Source of the DNA: Rhodospirillales bacterium
GTDB taxonomy: Bacteria > Pseudomonadota > Alphaproteobacteria > JAJFIK01
DNA length: 64,000 bases
Assembly (NCBI GenBank): GCA_021775005.1
Contig: JAJFIK010000089.1
Coordinates: 22,685-86,684, forward strand
Direction of reading: 5' to 3'
Shown here: in pieces, positions 1-9,544 of the stretch
Layout: each line of letters starts with the position of its first letter
Position numbering within the stretch: the stretch's first letter is position 1
Notes under the pieces: model-generated
Database searches by the model: none
Seen by the model: the letters and a program-made list of their open reading frames with translations, nothing else
Told to the model about the DNA's origin: nothing
Made by a program: the position numbers and the translations under genes

Positions 1-48
1 GTAGCAGATGAGCTTTTCGAATCAAGAACCTTTGCCGAAATCGGTTGA
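1..48 (+). CDS. 3' end of an upstream gene (partial, unidentified)
   Basis: Frame 1 is open from the first base to a TGA at 46-48 and would encode the last 15 residues of a protein ending in ESRTFAEIG. The fragment is too short to identify. The stretch 49-187 before the next gene shows no other recognisable element. This could equally be non-coding. Confidence 0.3.
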   Translation, partial: VADELFESRTFAEIG

Positions 49-187
49 CGTAGGGTTAGGGAAAACAGGGCGTTAGGGCCGTAAAGGTTGCTGTAACCGA
101 ATCAGTCACAATGGGCGCAGAATCGGCTCCAGCGCCGCATCGGGCGTGTGGGACGGGTGAGAATGAGAAAGCGTCGGGACGACATCA

Positions 188-2719
188 ATGGCATTAACCG
201 CATCAGACAATGACGACACCGGCCAAGACGGCTTCGACGCGGAAGACAACCACGTTACAGGGGGCGATTTGCCCCGCGGTTATGCTTGGTTTCGTCTCTT
301 GCCGTGGCTAAAGGGGTTGGCCGCAGCTGGAGCACTCATCGCCACATTTTCAGCCATTATTGGTGCAGGGACGACCGTTGACGGCGGCCTGGGATTGACC
401 CTTGGCCTTTTCTTGGTGACGTCTGTGGTGATCTTTGCGCTCTTCCGCGGGGCGTTCTGGCCCAATGCGCTGGCTGCCGCGGAGGTGCCATGGGTAGACG
501 CCATCGATGTCTTGCCGGAGGCGCTATTTGTGACCTCTCGCGGCGGGCGACTGGTCTATGCCAACAGCGCTTATAAAACGCTCCTCAAGGGCTTGGGGGA
601 GCGCCGCTCCATTACGCTTGCGCGCGCCTTTGCCAAAGACCGCGGCCTTGGTCCAGCGCTCTATCGCCTTGAGATCAGCGCCCGGCGGGGGGCCCCGGTG
701 CGCGAGGACATGGAATTCACCGATATGGATGGGACTAAGCGGCGCTTTATCATTGAGGCCGATGCCGTGGGTCCGACATCACGCCACGTGGTTTGGCGCT
801 TGCGGGAATGGGGCCGCCCCATGCGCTCCGCGATTACGCGCGGGGATCGCTCGTTCCTGGAGACCTTGCCCTTTCCCGCGCTGCGGCTTGATCAAGATGG
901 CGTAGTGGTGGCGCTCAACCGCGATGCCTTGGGTAAGTTTGGCGGCGAGATGGCGGACCTTGATGCGCGTCCAGCATCAGACCTATTTGCCGGCGCTGAT
1001 TTTTCCATGTGGGCGCAACAACCTACCAATGATCTCACCATGCTTGCAGCGACGGCAGTGCCCCTCAAAGGCGGTGCGGGACCCATGAGCCTATGGCGAC
1101 TCAATGCGGGTGAAGACGGGGACATGCTTCTTTGCCTGGCACCGGCGACCCGCAACGAAGGCCTCAGCGAGGAAGTGGCCGAAGCCATTGAGCGGATCAT
1201 GGCCCAGGCACCCCTTGGTGTCGCGGTGCTGTCTCCCGATGGTGAAGTGACCAGATCCAATAGCGCCTTTGCGCGGCTTGCCCACGATGGCGCGCGGCAT
1301 GGCAAACCATTAGCCGATTTGTTGGATGCGTCCTCACAAGAAATTTTAACGGAGTTGCTGGATAAAGCCGGAAACGGCAGTGGCACGTTCCCCTTGCCTG
1401 AGCTGGCATTCCCCAATCCAGACGCCATTCCGGCCGAAGGCGATGACAGAACCCATCGCGCCGCAACAGTAATTGTGCCCCTGGGCGATGGGGGGGAACG
1501 ACTGCTCTATGCCATTGACGTCACGGACCAAAAACGCCTGCAAACACAATTCTTGCAGGCGCAAAAAATGCAAACCGTGGGACGACTTGCGGGCGGCATC
1601 GCCCATGACTTCAACAACCTGCTCACCGCCATCATCGGGTTTTGCGACTTGCTGCTGGTACGCCACCAAGTGGGCGACCCCAGTTTTGCGGACCTCAATC
1701 AAATTCGAGAAAATGCAACGCGCGCAGCAAATCTGACCGGGCAACTTTTGGCATTCTCCCGTCGTCAGACGCTGGTGCCAAAAGTCATGAGCCTGACAGA
1801 CTTCCTTTCTGATACAGGCTCTCTATTGCGCCGCATGATGGGCGAAAAGGTGGATCTGGAGCTGACCCACGCGCGGGACCTGGGTAACGTGAAGGCTGAT
1901 GAAAGCCAACTTTTGCAGGTGATGACGAACCTGGCGGTTAATGCGCGCGATGCCATGTCAGATGGCGGTAAACTTTCTATCCGCACCAAGAACATATTGG
2001 CCGACGACGTGCACGCCTTGGGTCACAGGATCATGCCGCCTCAGGATTATGTGTTGATTGAAGTGGCAGACACAGGAACCGGCATTCCGGCAGAAGTGCG
2101 CGATCAAATTTTTGAACCGTTCTTTACCACTAAGAGCACCGGCGAAGGCACAGGCCTGGGGCTCAGCACGGTTTACGGTATCGTCAAACAAACCGGCGGG
2201 TTTATCTTCTGTGACAGCGAAGTGGGGGCGGGTACCACGTTCCGTATTTATCTTCCCACAAACGATGGCACGGTGGAAAAAACCGACGTGCGTGATGTGC
2301 GCGAGGCTGTCGATACCACAGGGCAGGGCACCATCTTGCTGGTGGAGGATGAGAAACCTGTGCGCGTTTTTGCTACGCGCGCGCTTACCATGCGCGGCTA
2401 CACGGTGCTTGAAGCCGAGCACGGGCTTGAGGCTTTAGAGGTGATCGCCAATTATGATGGCCCGCCCATTGATCTGGTGATCTCGGACGTTGTCATGCCA
2501 GGGCTGGATGGGCCGGGGCTGGTGGAAAAGCTTCGCGCCTCGCGGCCGGACCTCAAGGTCGTTTTCATCTCCGGCTATGCCGAAGGCGACTTCCGGCAAA
2601 AGGTTGCCGATGGAGAAGCAGAAATTCACTTCCTGCCAAAGCCGTTCTCGTTGCCTCAACTCACTACCAAGGTGCGCGAAGTGCTGGATGCCGCTGAAGA
2701 TGAAGCCGAGGTGGCGTGA
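188..2719 (+). CDS. cckA: CckA-type hybrid sensor histidine kinase
   Basis: 843-residue hybrid kinase. The N-terminus has a cytoplasmic stretch and two membrane segments (about residues 38-60 and 68-88). PAS-like regions follow (about 100-200 and 330-430). The HisKA H-box reads [17 protein letters not shown] with the phospho-accepting His near 473, then an HATPase domain with the G box [15 protein letters not shown], and a C-terminal receiver with phospho-Asp in VISDVVMPG near residue 767. This order and the exact H-box are the hallmark of CckA, which in alphaproteobacteria passes phosphate through ChpT to CtrA and controls the cell cycle and motility. Chpt and ctrA are not in this window. 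Assignment to CckA rather than another hybrid kinase rests on the H-box and domain order. Confidence 0.88.
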   Translation: MALTASDNDDTGQDGFDAEDNHVTGGDLPRGYAWFRLLPWLKGLAAAGALIATFSAIIGAGTTVDGGLGLTLGLFLVTSVVIFALFRGAFWPNALAAAEVPWVDAIDVLPEALFVTSRGGRLVYANSAYKTLLKGLGERRSITLARAFAKDRGLGPALYRLEISARRGAPVREDMEFTDMDGTKRRFIIEADAVGPTSRHVVWRLREWGRPMRSAITRGDRSFLETLPFPALRLDQDGVVVALNRDALGKFGGEMADLDARPASDLFAGADFSMWAQQPTNDLTMLAATAVPLKGGAGPMSLWRLNAGEDGDMLLCLAPATRNEGLSEEVAEAIERIMAQAPLGVAVLSPDGEVTRSNSAFARLAHDGARHGKPLADLLDASSQEILTELLDKAGNGSGTFPLPELAFPNPDAIPAEGDDRTHRAATVIVPLGDGGERLLYAIDVTDQKRLQTQFLQAQKMQTVGRLAGGIAHDFNNLLTAIIGFCDLLLVRHQVGDPSFADLNQIRENATRAANLTGQLLAFSRRQTLVPKVMSLTDFLSDTGSLLRRMMGEKVDLELTHARDLGNVKADESQLLQVMTNLAVNARDAMSDGGKLSIRTKNILADDVHALGHRIMPPQDYVLIEVADTGTGIPAEVRDQIFEPFFTTKSTGEGTGLGLSTVYGIVKQTGGFIFCDSEVGAGTTFRIYLPTNDGTVEKTDVRDVREAVDTTGQGTILLVEDEKPVRVFATRALTMRGYTVLEAEHGLEALEVIANYDGPPIDLVISDVVMPGLDGPGLVEKLRASRPDLKVVFISGYAEGDFRQKVADGEAEIHFLPKPFSLPQLTTKVREVLDAAEDEAEVA

Positions 2720-2920
2720 GGGGCGGCCCTCCAAAAATTGCCAGGCGCGCAGGCTTCGCACTGCAACGTTGAATGTTGTTGTTCTGATTGCTCGAAGTGC
2801 CCAATTTCGCCCCCTCAAGGGCAAAGGGCTATGCGAGGATTATTGATTAGCTCTACTGTATCTTGGGTTAGCGTGGTATAGCGCGGATACGATTTAGCGC
2901 GTGTGCAATGTATTGGGGGC

Positions 2921-4099
2921 ATGGTCATTCAACAGCAGCTTAGAGAATCCTCGTCACAGCCGGAGGCGAAACCAAAACTTGTCGTAGTCGATGCAGGTGA
3001 GCATTGGACGCAAAGGCTATATTCCGAGCTCGCCTCTACCCATGACGTGTTGCTGGTTAAGCTGCCGACGCCCCGTGCGCTTATCAAGGGCAAGGGAGTA
3101 TTTTTTTCAAAAACAACACGACTAGAAAACGGCGTACAAGTGCTTTCGGTTCAAATGCCGCCTTGGTACCTGACAACAATGTGGCCACTGGCGCGTCGTT
3201 TGATCACGATTGCGGTGCGCGCTGCCGGCTTTGGCGAGCCAGATGTGCTTGTACTTTCCTATCCTTACTACACCGAGCTGATAGAGCAGCTGGGCGCGAA
3301 AAAATCGCTGTATTACATATATGATGAATACAGCAAGTATTGGCCGCGTCATGCCGAAAGTGTTCTCGCAAAAGAAGCGGCGCTTATTGCCAAGGCCGAT
3401 GTAGTGATCACGGTCTCGAAGTATAATGCGGATCGGCTCAAAGCGATGCATCCGGCGAGAGCGGATGCCATCCACCATGTGCCCAATGGGCTCAATCCCA
3501 AGTACATGGCTGACCAATTGGAGCCCGCGCCCCTACCGCCTGCCCTGGCAGAGATACCGGCGCCAAGGGCGGGCTATATCGGATCATTGAATTTTAGATT
3601 TGATTACGCGTTGCTTGCGGAAGTTGCGTCGCAACGCCCTGACGTTTCCTTCGTGCTCGGTGGTTGGTACCCAAACCCTGTTCCCGATACAGCGGACTGG
3701 AAGGCGGCGTTTGCCCGCGCCAAGTCCATGCCAAATGTGCATTTTATTGGCGAAGTGCCCTTTGAGGAATTAGGTCATTATTGGATGGGCTTTGATGTCT
3801 TCCTGATACCCTATGCCAAGTGCCTCTTTAACGACGTCGCCTGCCCCATAAAGCTTTGGGACTATCTCGGTATTGGCGGGCCCATTGTTGCCAACGACAG
3901 CAATCCTGAGACGCTGCTTTGGGCGGACTATGTCAGGATCTGCGCCACACCTGAGGCGTTCGCGCAAGGGATCGATGAAGCCCTTGCCGAAGGCCGGTCG
4001 CGGGCTCCGGAATTGATGGCCGTGGCGCGGGAACATACCTGGGACAAAATTGCCCGCCGTGTGGAAGCGATTATTGAGGGCCTGCCCGCAGGCGGGTGA
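2921..4099 (+). CDS. Glycosyltransferase, GT4/GT1-like
   Basis: About 392 residues with the two-Rossmann-fold look of GT-B enzymes. The N-terminal half holds an acceptor-side domain (KLVVVDAGEHW), and the linker contains VVITVSKYNADRL and VPNGLNPKY. The C-terminal nucleotide-sugar domain holds AGYIGSLNFRFD, VHFIGEVPFEEL and LWDYLGIGGPIVAND. It resembles glycosyltransferases of polysaccharide or lipid-linked sugar synthesis. Sugar donor and acceptor cannot be read from sequence. The start is taken at the ATG at 2921; a GTG at 2903 is in frame. The following small gene overlaps its stop codon (TGATG), so the two are probably translated together. Confidence 0.8.
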   Translation: MVIQQQLRESSSQPEAKPKLVVVDAGEHWTQRLYSELASTHDVLLVKLPTPRALIKGKGVFFSKTTRLENGVQVLSVQMPPWYLTTMWPLARRLITIAVRAAGFGEPDVLVLSYPYYTELIEQLGAKKSLYYIYDEYSKYWPRHAESVLAKEAALIAKADVVITVSKYNADRLKAMHPARADAIHHVPNGLNPKYMADQLEPAPLPPALAEIPAPRAGYIGSLNFRFDYALLAEVASQRPDVSFVLGGWYPNPVPDTADWKAAFARAKSMPNVHFIGEVPFEELGHYWMGFDVFLIPYAKCLFNDVACPIKLWDYLGIGGPIVANDSNPETLLWADYVRICATPEAFAQGIDEALAEGRSRAPELMAVAREHTWDKIARRVEAIIEGLPAGG

Positions 4100-4335
4100 T
4101 GCGTGCGCGGGTATTGGCAGGCCTCTGGGAGCGTCAGGTAAGACGCCTCGCTTTTCAATTTGCGCTAGCATGGGGTGCAGCGACCTATGTAGCCGCCAAG
4201 GCCGTGGGCACCGCGGTGGACGTGACCACTGCGGCGGTCTCGGTCACTGCGCATGGTGCGGGCGCTGTTGTGGGCGTCGTTACCGGCGGCGATGATTGCG
4301 ACGACGATGACAGCGACAACGAAGACTGCGAGTAA
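4099..4335 (+). CDS. Small protein with hydrophobic core and Asp/Cys-rich tail
   Basis: 78 residues, unrecognised. A basic N-terminus is followed by an Ala/Val/Gly-rich hydrophobic stretch (about residues 15-58) and then an abrupt acidic tail DDCDDDDSDNEDCE with two Cys. The ATG overlaps the TGA of the glycosyltransferase (TGATG), which suggests coupling to it. The tail looks like a possible divalent-cation site, but that is inference. A GTG at 4096 is an alternative start. Confidence 0.6.
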   Translation: MRARVLAGLWERQVRRLAFQFALAWGAATYVAAKAVGTAVDVTTAAVSVTAHGAGAVVGVVTGGDDCDDDDSDNEDCE

Positions 4336-4365
4336 CGCGGGCTAGCGCCACAAGCACACAATTGC

Positions 4366-4464
4366 TGTCATTCCGGAAATGGCGTCAGCGATTGTCCGGG
4401 ATCTCGAGCCTGGTGCTCGCTTGAAGATCCCAGGCTCGGGTGTGCCACCTGCCCCGGGATGACG
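4366..4464. repeat. Palindromic intergenic element
   Basis: About 99 bp bounded by imperfect inverted ends (TGTCATTCCGG at the left, matched by CCCGGGATGAC at the right) and containing a perfect inner 9-bp inverted pair, CGAGCCTGG at 4405-4413 and CCAGGCTCG at 4430-4438. It lies between genes and can fold into a long hairpin. Ends of the form GTCATyCCGG are typical of dispersed palindromic elements in alphaproteobacterial genomes. No second copy was noticed in this window. Confidence 0.55.
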
Positions 4465-4532
4465 AAAAGACCTTGAACCTACAAGCATTGTAGCTCCTAT
4501 ATGGAGAGGGTTCTCAACCGGGAGGCTCTCTC

Positions 4533-5096
4533 ATGCTGAAAATATTGCTCTATCTCGCCGCTGCTAACGCGGTGCTGGCGATCCCCATGATGCTTATCTG
4601 GCGTAGGGATTTCGCCACGCGCGGCCGCACCTCACTCTTCTCGGCGGTGCTGAGCGGCGTGGTTATGTACGGTTACGGTATTTTGACTTTTGCAGTTGCC
4701 TGGGTTGATCGCGGCGCGCTGGGCCCGCTCTCGCCCGCCGCAACGTATGCGGGGGCAGCTCTTGTGATCATTGGAGCCGCCATCATCTTCGCCGGTCGTT
4801 ATGCCTACGCCTCGCGTGCCCGGGTGTTCGGCATGCTCGAGGACAAACTGATCGAACAAGGCGTTTACCGCTGGAGCCGGAACCCGCAGTATTTCGGCTA
4901 CACGGCAATGATGTTCGGCGCCGCCTTTGCCGCGCTTTCGGCCTGGGCATTGCTGCTGGCCATGGCTTTTGCGGTTATGGTCCACATCCATATCGTGGGC
5001 GTGGAGGAACCCCATTTACGCCGCGTCTTTGGCAAAGCCTACGAAACTTATTGCGCCCGCGTGGCGCGTTATTTCGGGCGGCCAAAAAGTGCCTAG
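4533..5096 (+). CDS. Isoprenylcysteine carboxyl methyltransferase family (ICMT/PEMT-like) membrane protein
   Basis: 187 residues with about four to five membrane segments. The C-terminal signature ICMT and phospholipid methyltransferases share is present: YRWSRNPQYFGYTAMMFG, then a late Glu-rich stretch (EEPHLRRVFGKAYETYCARV) in the SAM-binding region. Members methylate a small membrane substrate; bacterial substrates are mostly unknown. A GGGAGG Shine-Dalgarno sequence precedes the ATG. The stop codon interlocks with that of the TfoX-like gene on the other strand in a 4-nt CTAG overlap. Confidence 0.8.
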   Translation: MLKILLYLAAANAVLAIPMMLIWRRDFATRGRTSLFSAVLSGVVMYGYGILTFAVAWVDRGALGPLSPAATYAGAALVIIGAAIIFAGRYAYASRARVFGMLEDKLIEQGVYRWSRNPQYFGYTAMMFGAAFAALSAWALLLAMAFAVMVHIHIVGVEEPHLRRVFGKAYETYCARVARYFGRPKSA

Positions 5097-5428
5097 CTCC
5101 TGACAAAGGCAATGCTTCGCGAAATCCAATCGCGCAGCAGGGCATCATCTTTGATGAGCCTGGACGGCAGTACTGCATAGTCTTTTTTCACGGGGGCTTT
5201 GGGAAAGTACTTCAGAGGTTTCGCGCCTTTGGCAAAAGCGGTCTTGCGATCATCTTCGGAAAGTTTCAGTGCCAATCCGACGGGGGTGAGGGACATGAAA
5301 ATCGTGCCGTCGAAATAGCACGCCGCACCGCTGAAAAAGTGTTTGCACAAAAGCTGAGACCGCACAGCTTTTGACAGGCTGGCACGCTCAATAGTGTTTC
5401 GCAGGTTAGCCAGATATGGTTCTGCCAT
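5093..5428 (-). CDS. TfoX N-terminal domain protein
   Basis: 111 residues matching the stand-alone TfoX-N fold: FSGAACYFDGTIFMSL, then LALKLSEDDRK and the short FPKAPVKKDYAVLPS segment. In gammaproteobacteria full-length TfoX regulates competence. The isolated N-domain is common in alphaproteobacteria and has no proven role, so no function is claimed. It overlaps the stop of the convergent ICMT-like gene by 4 nt. Confidence 0.75.
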   Translation of the reverse strand: MAEPYLANLRNTIERASLSKAVRSQLLCKHFFSGAACYFDGTIFMSLTPVGLALKLSEDDRKTAFAKGAKPLKYFPKAPVKKDYAVLPSRLIKDDALLRDWISRSIAFVRS

Positions 5429-5550
5429 GGGTGATCCTATCAGGGGTCCCTGAAAATCAGGCGGAGATTTGGGTGAGAAGAGACCGCCGACTCACTTCAC
5501 TCTGAGGCAGTATTCCACTTGTTTGGCGTTTACCATATGACACCAATTCA

Positions 5551-5565
5551 GAACAATATAAGAAC
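5551..5565 (+). promoter_or_regulatory. LexA (SOS) box upstream of recA
   Basis: GAACAATATAAGAAC is an exact match to the alphaproteobacterial LexA consensus GAAC-N7-GAAC. It sits 118 nt upstream of the recA start in an AT-rich promoter region, where a recA SOS box is expected. About one chance match per 65 kb and strand is expected, but position ahead of recA makes this one convincing. Confidence 0.85.
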
Positions 5566-5573
5566 ATATTGTA

Positions 5574-5590
5574 GATATTATTGTAATATC
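5574..5590. promoter_or_regulatory. Perfect 17-bp palindrome in the recA upstream region
   Basis: GATATTA-TTG-TAATATC is a perfect inverted repeat 8 nt downstream of the LexA box. It could be a second operator, or overlap the recA promoter -10 region. No regulator is identified. Confidence 0.4.
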
Positions 5591-5683
5591 AACAACATAG
5601 TGGGGCTTTTCTTTTTGGAACAAACAGGGTACATTCACATGAATTGAAAGCTGCTGACCCGTATGAAATAAGGAGGGGGCCCC

Positions 5684-6769
5684 ATGGCCAGTAACGTCGT
5701 TCGTCTCGCGGAAAAGGACAATATGGACAAACAAAAAGCACTGGAGGCGGCGCTCGGCCAAATCGATCGCGCCTTTGGCAAAGGCTCAGTGATGAAGTTG
5801 GGTGAGCGCAATGTTATGGATGTGGAATCGGTGCCCTCCGGCTCGCTTTCGCTGGATATTGCGCTTGGCATTGGCGGGCTTCCCAGGGGCCGGGTGATTG
5901 AGATTTATGGCCCTGAAAGCTCAGGCAAAACCACTCTGGCGCTGCATGTGGTGGCAGAGGTGCAAAAGGCCGGCGGCATTGCGGCCTTTGTCGATGCTGA
6001 GCATGCCCTCGACCCCACCTATGCCAATAAACTTGGGGTGGATATTGACGAGCTGCTGATCTCGCAGCCTGACACGGGCGAGCAAGCCCTTGAGATTACC
6101 GACACCTTGGTGCGCTCCGGCGCAGTGGATGTGATCGTCATCGATTCTGTTGCGGCATTGACCCCGCGGGCGGAAATTGAAGGGGAGATGGGCGATGTAC
6201 TACCGGGGCTGCAGGCGCGCCTCATGAGCCAAGCCCTCAGAAAGCTCACCGGATCCATTTCCAAATCCGGCACCATGGTCATTTTCATCAACCAGATCCG
6301 CATGAAGATCGGCGTGATGTTTGGCAATCCTGAAACCACTACCGGCGGCAATGCGCTGAAATTCTATTCCTCTGTGCGTCTCGATATCCGCCGTATTGGC
6401 GCCATCAAGGATCGCGATGAGGTGGTGGGCAATCAAACCCGCGTCAAAGTGGTCAAGAACAAGGTCGCGCCGCCGTTCCGGCAGGTCGAATTTGATATCA
6501 TGTATGGCAAAGGGATCTCCAAAACCGGCGAGATTTTGGACCTCGGCGTGAAGGCCGATGTGATTGAGAAATCCGGCTCATGGTTTTCCTATGACAGCCA
6601 GCGCATGGGCCAGGGCCGAGAAAACGCCAAGCAATTCCTTGAGGATAACCCGGACATCATGGAGACGATTGAGCGGTCCATCCGCGCCAATGCAGGCCTG
6701 ATAGAAGAAGTGATGCTGGTGGGCGAGACAGAGACCGACCCTGAGGATAAAGAAGAAGCCTCCGCCTAG
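5684..6769 (+). CDS. recA: Recombinase A
   Basis: 361 residues, usual RecA length. The Walker A motif GPESSGKTT lies near residue 77, Walker B in [22 protein letters not shown], and the DNA-binding L2 region around [30 protein letters not shown]. The C-terminal tail is acidic ([12 protein letters not shown]). RecA forms the strand-exchange filament and triggers LexA self-cleavage. An AGGAGGGGG Shine-Dalgarno at 5671-5679 fixes the ATG at 5684. Upstream lies an SOS box and downstream a strong terminator. Confidence 0.98.
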   Translation: MASNVVRLAEKDNMDKQKALEAALGQIDRAFGKGSVMKLGERNVMDVESVPSGSLSLDIALGIGGLPRGRVIEIYGPESSGKTTLALHVVAEVQKAGGIAAFVDAEHALDPTYANKLGVDIDELLISQPDTGEQALEITDTLVRSGAVDVIVIDSVAALTPRAEIEGEMGDVLPGLQARLMSQALRKLTGSISKSGTMVIFINQIRMKIGVMFGNPETTTGGNALKFYSSVRLDIRRIGAIKDRDEVVGNQTRVKVVKNKVAPPFRQVEFDIMYGKGISKTGEILDLGVKADVIEKSGSWFSYDSQRMGQGRENAKQFLEDNPDIMETIERSIRANAGLIEEVMLVGETETDPEDKEEASA

Positions 6770-6823
6770 GATAATTCAACCATGGGAGGGGCTTTTACTC
6801 CGGCGAAAATCAGCTAAGTCTAA

Positions 6824-6859
6824 GGGTCCGTGGCCAATTGGCGCGGACCCTTATTTTTT
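6824..6859 (+). terminator. Rho-independent terminator after recA
   Basis: GGGTCCG at 6824-6830 pairs with CGGACCC at 6844-6850; the enclosed segment contains the palindrome GCCAATTGGC, so the hairpin is nearly continuous. TTATTTTTT follows. It ends only 20 nt before the alaS start codon. Confidence 0.85.
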
Positions 6860-6879
6860 GCAGTGATTTGGACCTGTCG

Positions 6880-9540
6880 ATGACCAGCCTGAAAGACATT
6901 CGTAGCCAGTTCCTTTCTTACTTTGAGGGCAATGACCACGAGATCGTGCCTTCAAGCCCTCTTGTGCCGCATAACGATCCGACTTTGCTCTTTACCAATG
7001 CGGGCATGGTGCAGTTCAAGAACGTCTTTACCGGCGCGGAGACGCGGCCCTATACGCGCGCGGCGTCCTCGCAGAAATGCGTGCGTGCCGGCGGCAAGCA
7101 CAATGACCTTGGCAATGTGGGCTACACAGCACGGCACGGTACCTTCTTTGAGATGCTTGGCAATTTTTCCTTTGGCGACTACTTCAAGGAAGAGGCGATC
7201 TCTTACGCTTGGGAATTTGCCACCAAGAACCTGGGTCTCGACAAGGCCAAACTTATGGTGACGGTCTACATAGATGACGATGAGGCCGCCGATTTGTGGC
7301 GCAAAATTGCAGGCTTTGGCGATGATCGCATTGTCCGTCTGACGGCGGATAATTTCTGGGCTATGGGCGACACTGGGCCCTGTGGACCCTGTTCTGAAAT
7401 CTTCTTTGATCATGGTGAGGATGTGCCGGGTGGGCCACCAGGCAGTCCGGACGAAGACGGTGATCGCTTCATTGAGTTCTGGAACCTCGTCTTCATGCAG
7501 TTCGATCAAGTGACAAAGGAAGAGCGCGCCAATCTGCCCAAGCCCTCGATCGATACGGGGATGGGCCTTGAGCGAATTACGACGATCCTTCAAGGGGTGC
7601 ACAATATTTTTGACACGGACCTTTTTCGTGTTTTGGTTGCCGCAAGTGAAGACTTGACCGGTGTGGCGGCGCGCGGCGCGCACCAGGCAAGCCACCGCAT
7701 TATTGCCGATCACCTGCGCTCCACATCATTTTTGCTGGCAGACGGTGTTATGCCGTCGAACGAGGGGCGCGGTTATGTGCTTCGCCGCATCTTGCGCCGG
7801 GCCATGCGTCATGCTCATTTGCTGGGGGCGAAAGACCCGCTGATGTATCGTCTGGTGCCGACTCTGGTCGCTGAGATGGGCGCGGCCTATCCTGAGCTCG
7901 GGCGGGCGCAACCGATGATTATGGAGACGCTTCGTCTTGAAGAGGAACGGTTTCGCCAAACCCTGGCACGCGGCATCAAGTTGCTTGATGAAGAGACGCA
8001 AAACTTAGGTAAAGGCGGCACCTTGCCCGGGGCGGTGGCGTTTAAACTCTATGATACATTTGGCTTTCCTTATGACCTCACGGAAGACGCCTTGCGCGCG
8101 CGCGGTATCAGTGTTGATCGCGCGGCGTTTGACAGCGCCATGGAAAAACAGCGTCGTGATGCCCGCGCGAACTGGGTCGGTTCTGGCGAAGCGGCCACTG
8201 ACAAAGTTTGGTTTGATATTCGCGACCAATGCGGCGCCTCGGAGTTTGTTGGCTACGCGGCCACATTTGCCGAAGCCCAGGTGACCGCGCTGATCAAAGA
8301 TGGCCAGCCCGTTGATACTCTAAAAGCGGGCGATAACGGAATGGTTCTGCTTTCGCAAACACCGTTTTATGCGGAGTCCGGTGGTCAGGTGGGGGACACC
8401 GGCGCGCTTAATTCCTCTGATGGATTTGCCGCGCGGGTCAGCGATACCAAAAAACAATTGGGCGACATGCATGTGCACCTCGTCCATGTGGAGGCCGGAG
8501 AAATCACAATCGGCGGCGTTGTTGAAGCACAAATCGATGAAAAGCGTCGCGCGGCCATTCGTGCCAACCACTCGGCGACGCATCTGCTTCATGCGGCGTT
8601 GCGCAATGTCCTGGGCGATCATGTGACGCAAAAAGGATCGCTAGTGGCAGACGATAAGTTGCGCTTTGACTTCTCGCACCCCAAAGCCCTGACGCCGCAA
8701 GAAACTGCTGCAGTGGAAGATCAAGTCAATGAAGTCATTCAGCAAAACATTGAGGTTTCGACCCGATTGATGTCGCCCGACGCCGCCATGGAGGCGGGGG
8801 CCTTGGCCCTCTTTGGTGAAAAATATGGTGATGAAGTGCGCGTGCTGACCATGGGCGTAGGGCTCAGCGATGATGCAGCCCCTTATTCGGTGGAACTTTG
8901 CGGTGGCACGCATGTTGCCCGCACCGGCGACATTGCCCTTTTCAAGATCACAGGTGAAAGCGCAGTGGCCGGCGGCATTCGGCGGGTTGAAGCGGTCACA
9001 AAAGAAGGTGCGCGCGCCTTTTATGAAGAAAACCTGAGCCGGGTTGTGGAAGCCGCGGGCGCTCTTAAGGCAAGCCCGGCGGAGCTTACTGCGCGCGTAA
9101 CAGTGCTTGCGGCAGATCGCAAACGTCTGGAGCGGGAATTGACTGACGCCAAAAAGAAGCTCGCGCTGGGCGGCGGCACCAGCGATGGCGCATCAGATTT
9201 CGCCTCCGTCGATGTGGGCGGGGTCAATCTGGTGGCCCAGGCGTTGCACGGCGTTGCGCCTAAAGACCTGCGCGGGTTGGTTGACGCGGCGAAGAAGAAA
9301 CTTGGGTCCGGCGTGATCGCATATGTCGGCGTCAATGACGGTAAGGCCGCATTGGCCGTTGGCGTAACCGCTGATCTGACGTCCAAGCTAAGCGCGGTGG
9401 AACTGGTACGCGCCGGCGCTGAAGCCATTGGCGGCAAAGGTGGCGGCGGCCGACCAGACATGGCGCAGGCGGGTGGGCCGGATGGGGCGAACGCCCAGGC
9501 CGCGCTTGACGCCATCAAGTCGCACTTGTCGGCGGCCTAG
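6880..9540 (+). CDS. alaS: Alanyl-tRNA synthetase
   Basis: 886 residues from the ATG at 6880 ([16 protein letters not shown]), which matches the usual AlaS N-terminus; an upstream in-frame start at 6838 would run through the recA terminator and is rejected. Class II core motifs are in the first 250 residues ([22 protein letters not shown]). The editing domain carries the zinc ligands in NHSATHLLH (near 564) and CGGTH (near 674). The C-terminal DHHA1 part ends with [13 protein letters not shown]. It charges tRNA-Ala and clears mischarged Ser/Gly. The start sits 20 nt beyond the recA terminator U-tract. Confidence 0.98.
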   Translation: MTSLKDIRSQFLSYFEGNDHEIVPSSPLVPHNDPTLLFTNAGMVQFKNVFTGAETRPYTRAASSQKCVRAGGKHNDLGNVGYTARHGTFFEMLGNFSFGDYFKEEAISYAWEFATKNLGLDKAKLMVTVYIDDDEAADLWRKIAGFGDDRIVRLTADNFWAMGDTGPCGPCSEIFFDHGEDVPGGPPGSPDEDGDRFIEFWNLVFMQFDQVTKEERANLPKPSIDTGMGLERITTILQGVHNIFDTDLFRVLVAASEDLTGVAARGAHQASHRIIADHLRSTSFLLADGVMPSNEGRGYVLRRILRRAMRHAHLLGAKDPLMYRLVPTLVAEMGAAYPELGRAQPMIMETLRLEEERFRQTLARGIKLLDEETQNLGKGGTLPGAVAFKLYDTFGFPYDLTEDALRARGISVDRAAFDSAMEKQRRDARANWVGSGEAATDKVWFDIRDQCGASEFVGYAATFAEAQVTALIKDGQPVDTLKAGDNGMVLLSQTPFYAESGGQVGDTGALNSSDGFAARVSDTKKQLGDMHVHLVHVEAGEITIGGVVEAQIDEKRRAAIRANHSATHLLHAALRNVLGDHVTQKGSLVADDKLRFDFSHPKALTPQETAAVEDQVNEVIQQNIEVSTRLMSPDAAMEAGALALFGEKYGDEVRVLTMGVGLSDDAAPYSVELCGGTHVARTGDIALFKITGESAVAGGIRRVEAVTKEGARAFYEENLSRVVEAAGALKASPAELTARVTVLAADRKRLERELTDAKKKLALGGGTSDGASDFASVDVGGVNLVAQALHGVAPKDLRGLVDAAKKKLGSGVIAYVGVNDGKAALAVGVTADLTSKLSAVELVRAGAEAIGGKGGGGRPDMAQAGGPDGANAQAALDAIKSHLSAA

Positions 9541-9544
9541 GCGG

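Noticed and set aside
6838..6879. Upstream alaS start at 6838
   Set aside because: It would translate through the recA terminator hairpin, and family members begin at the ATG at 6880.
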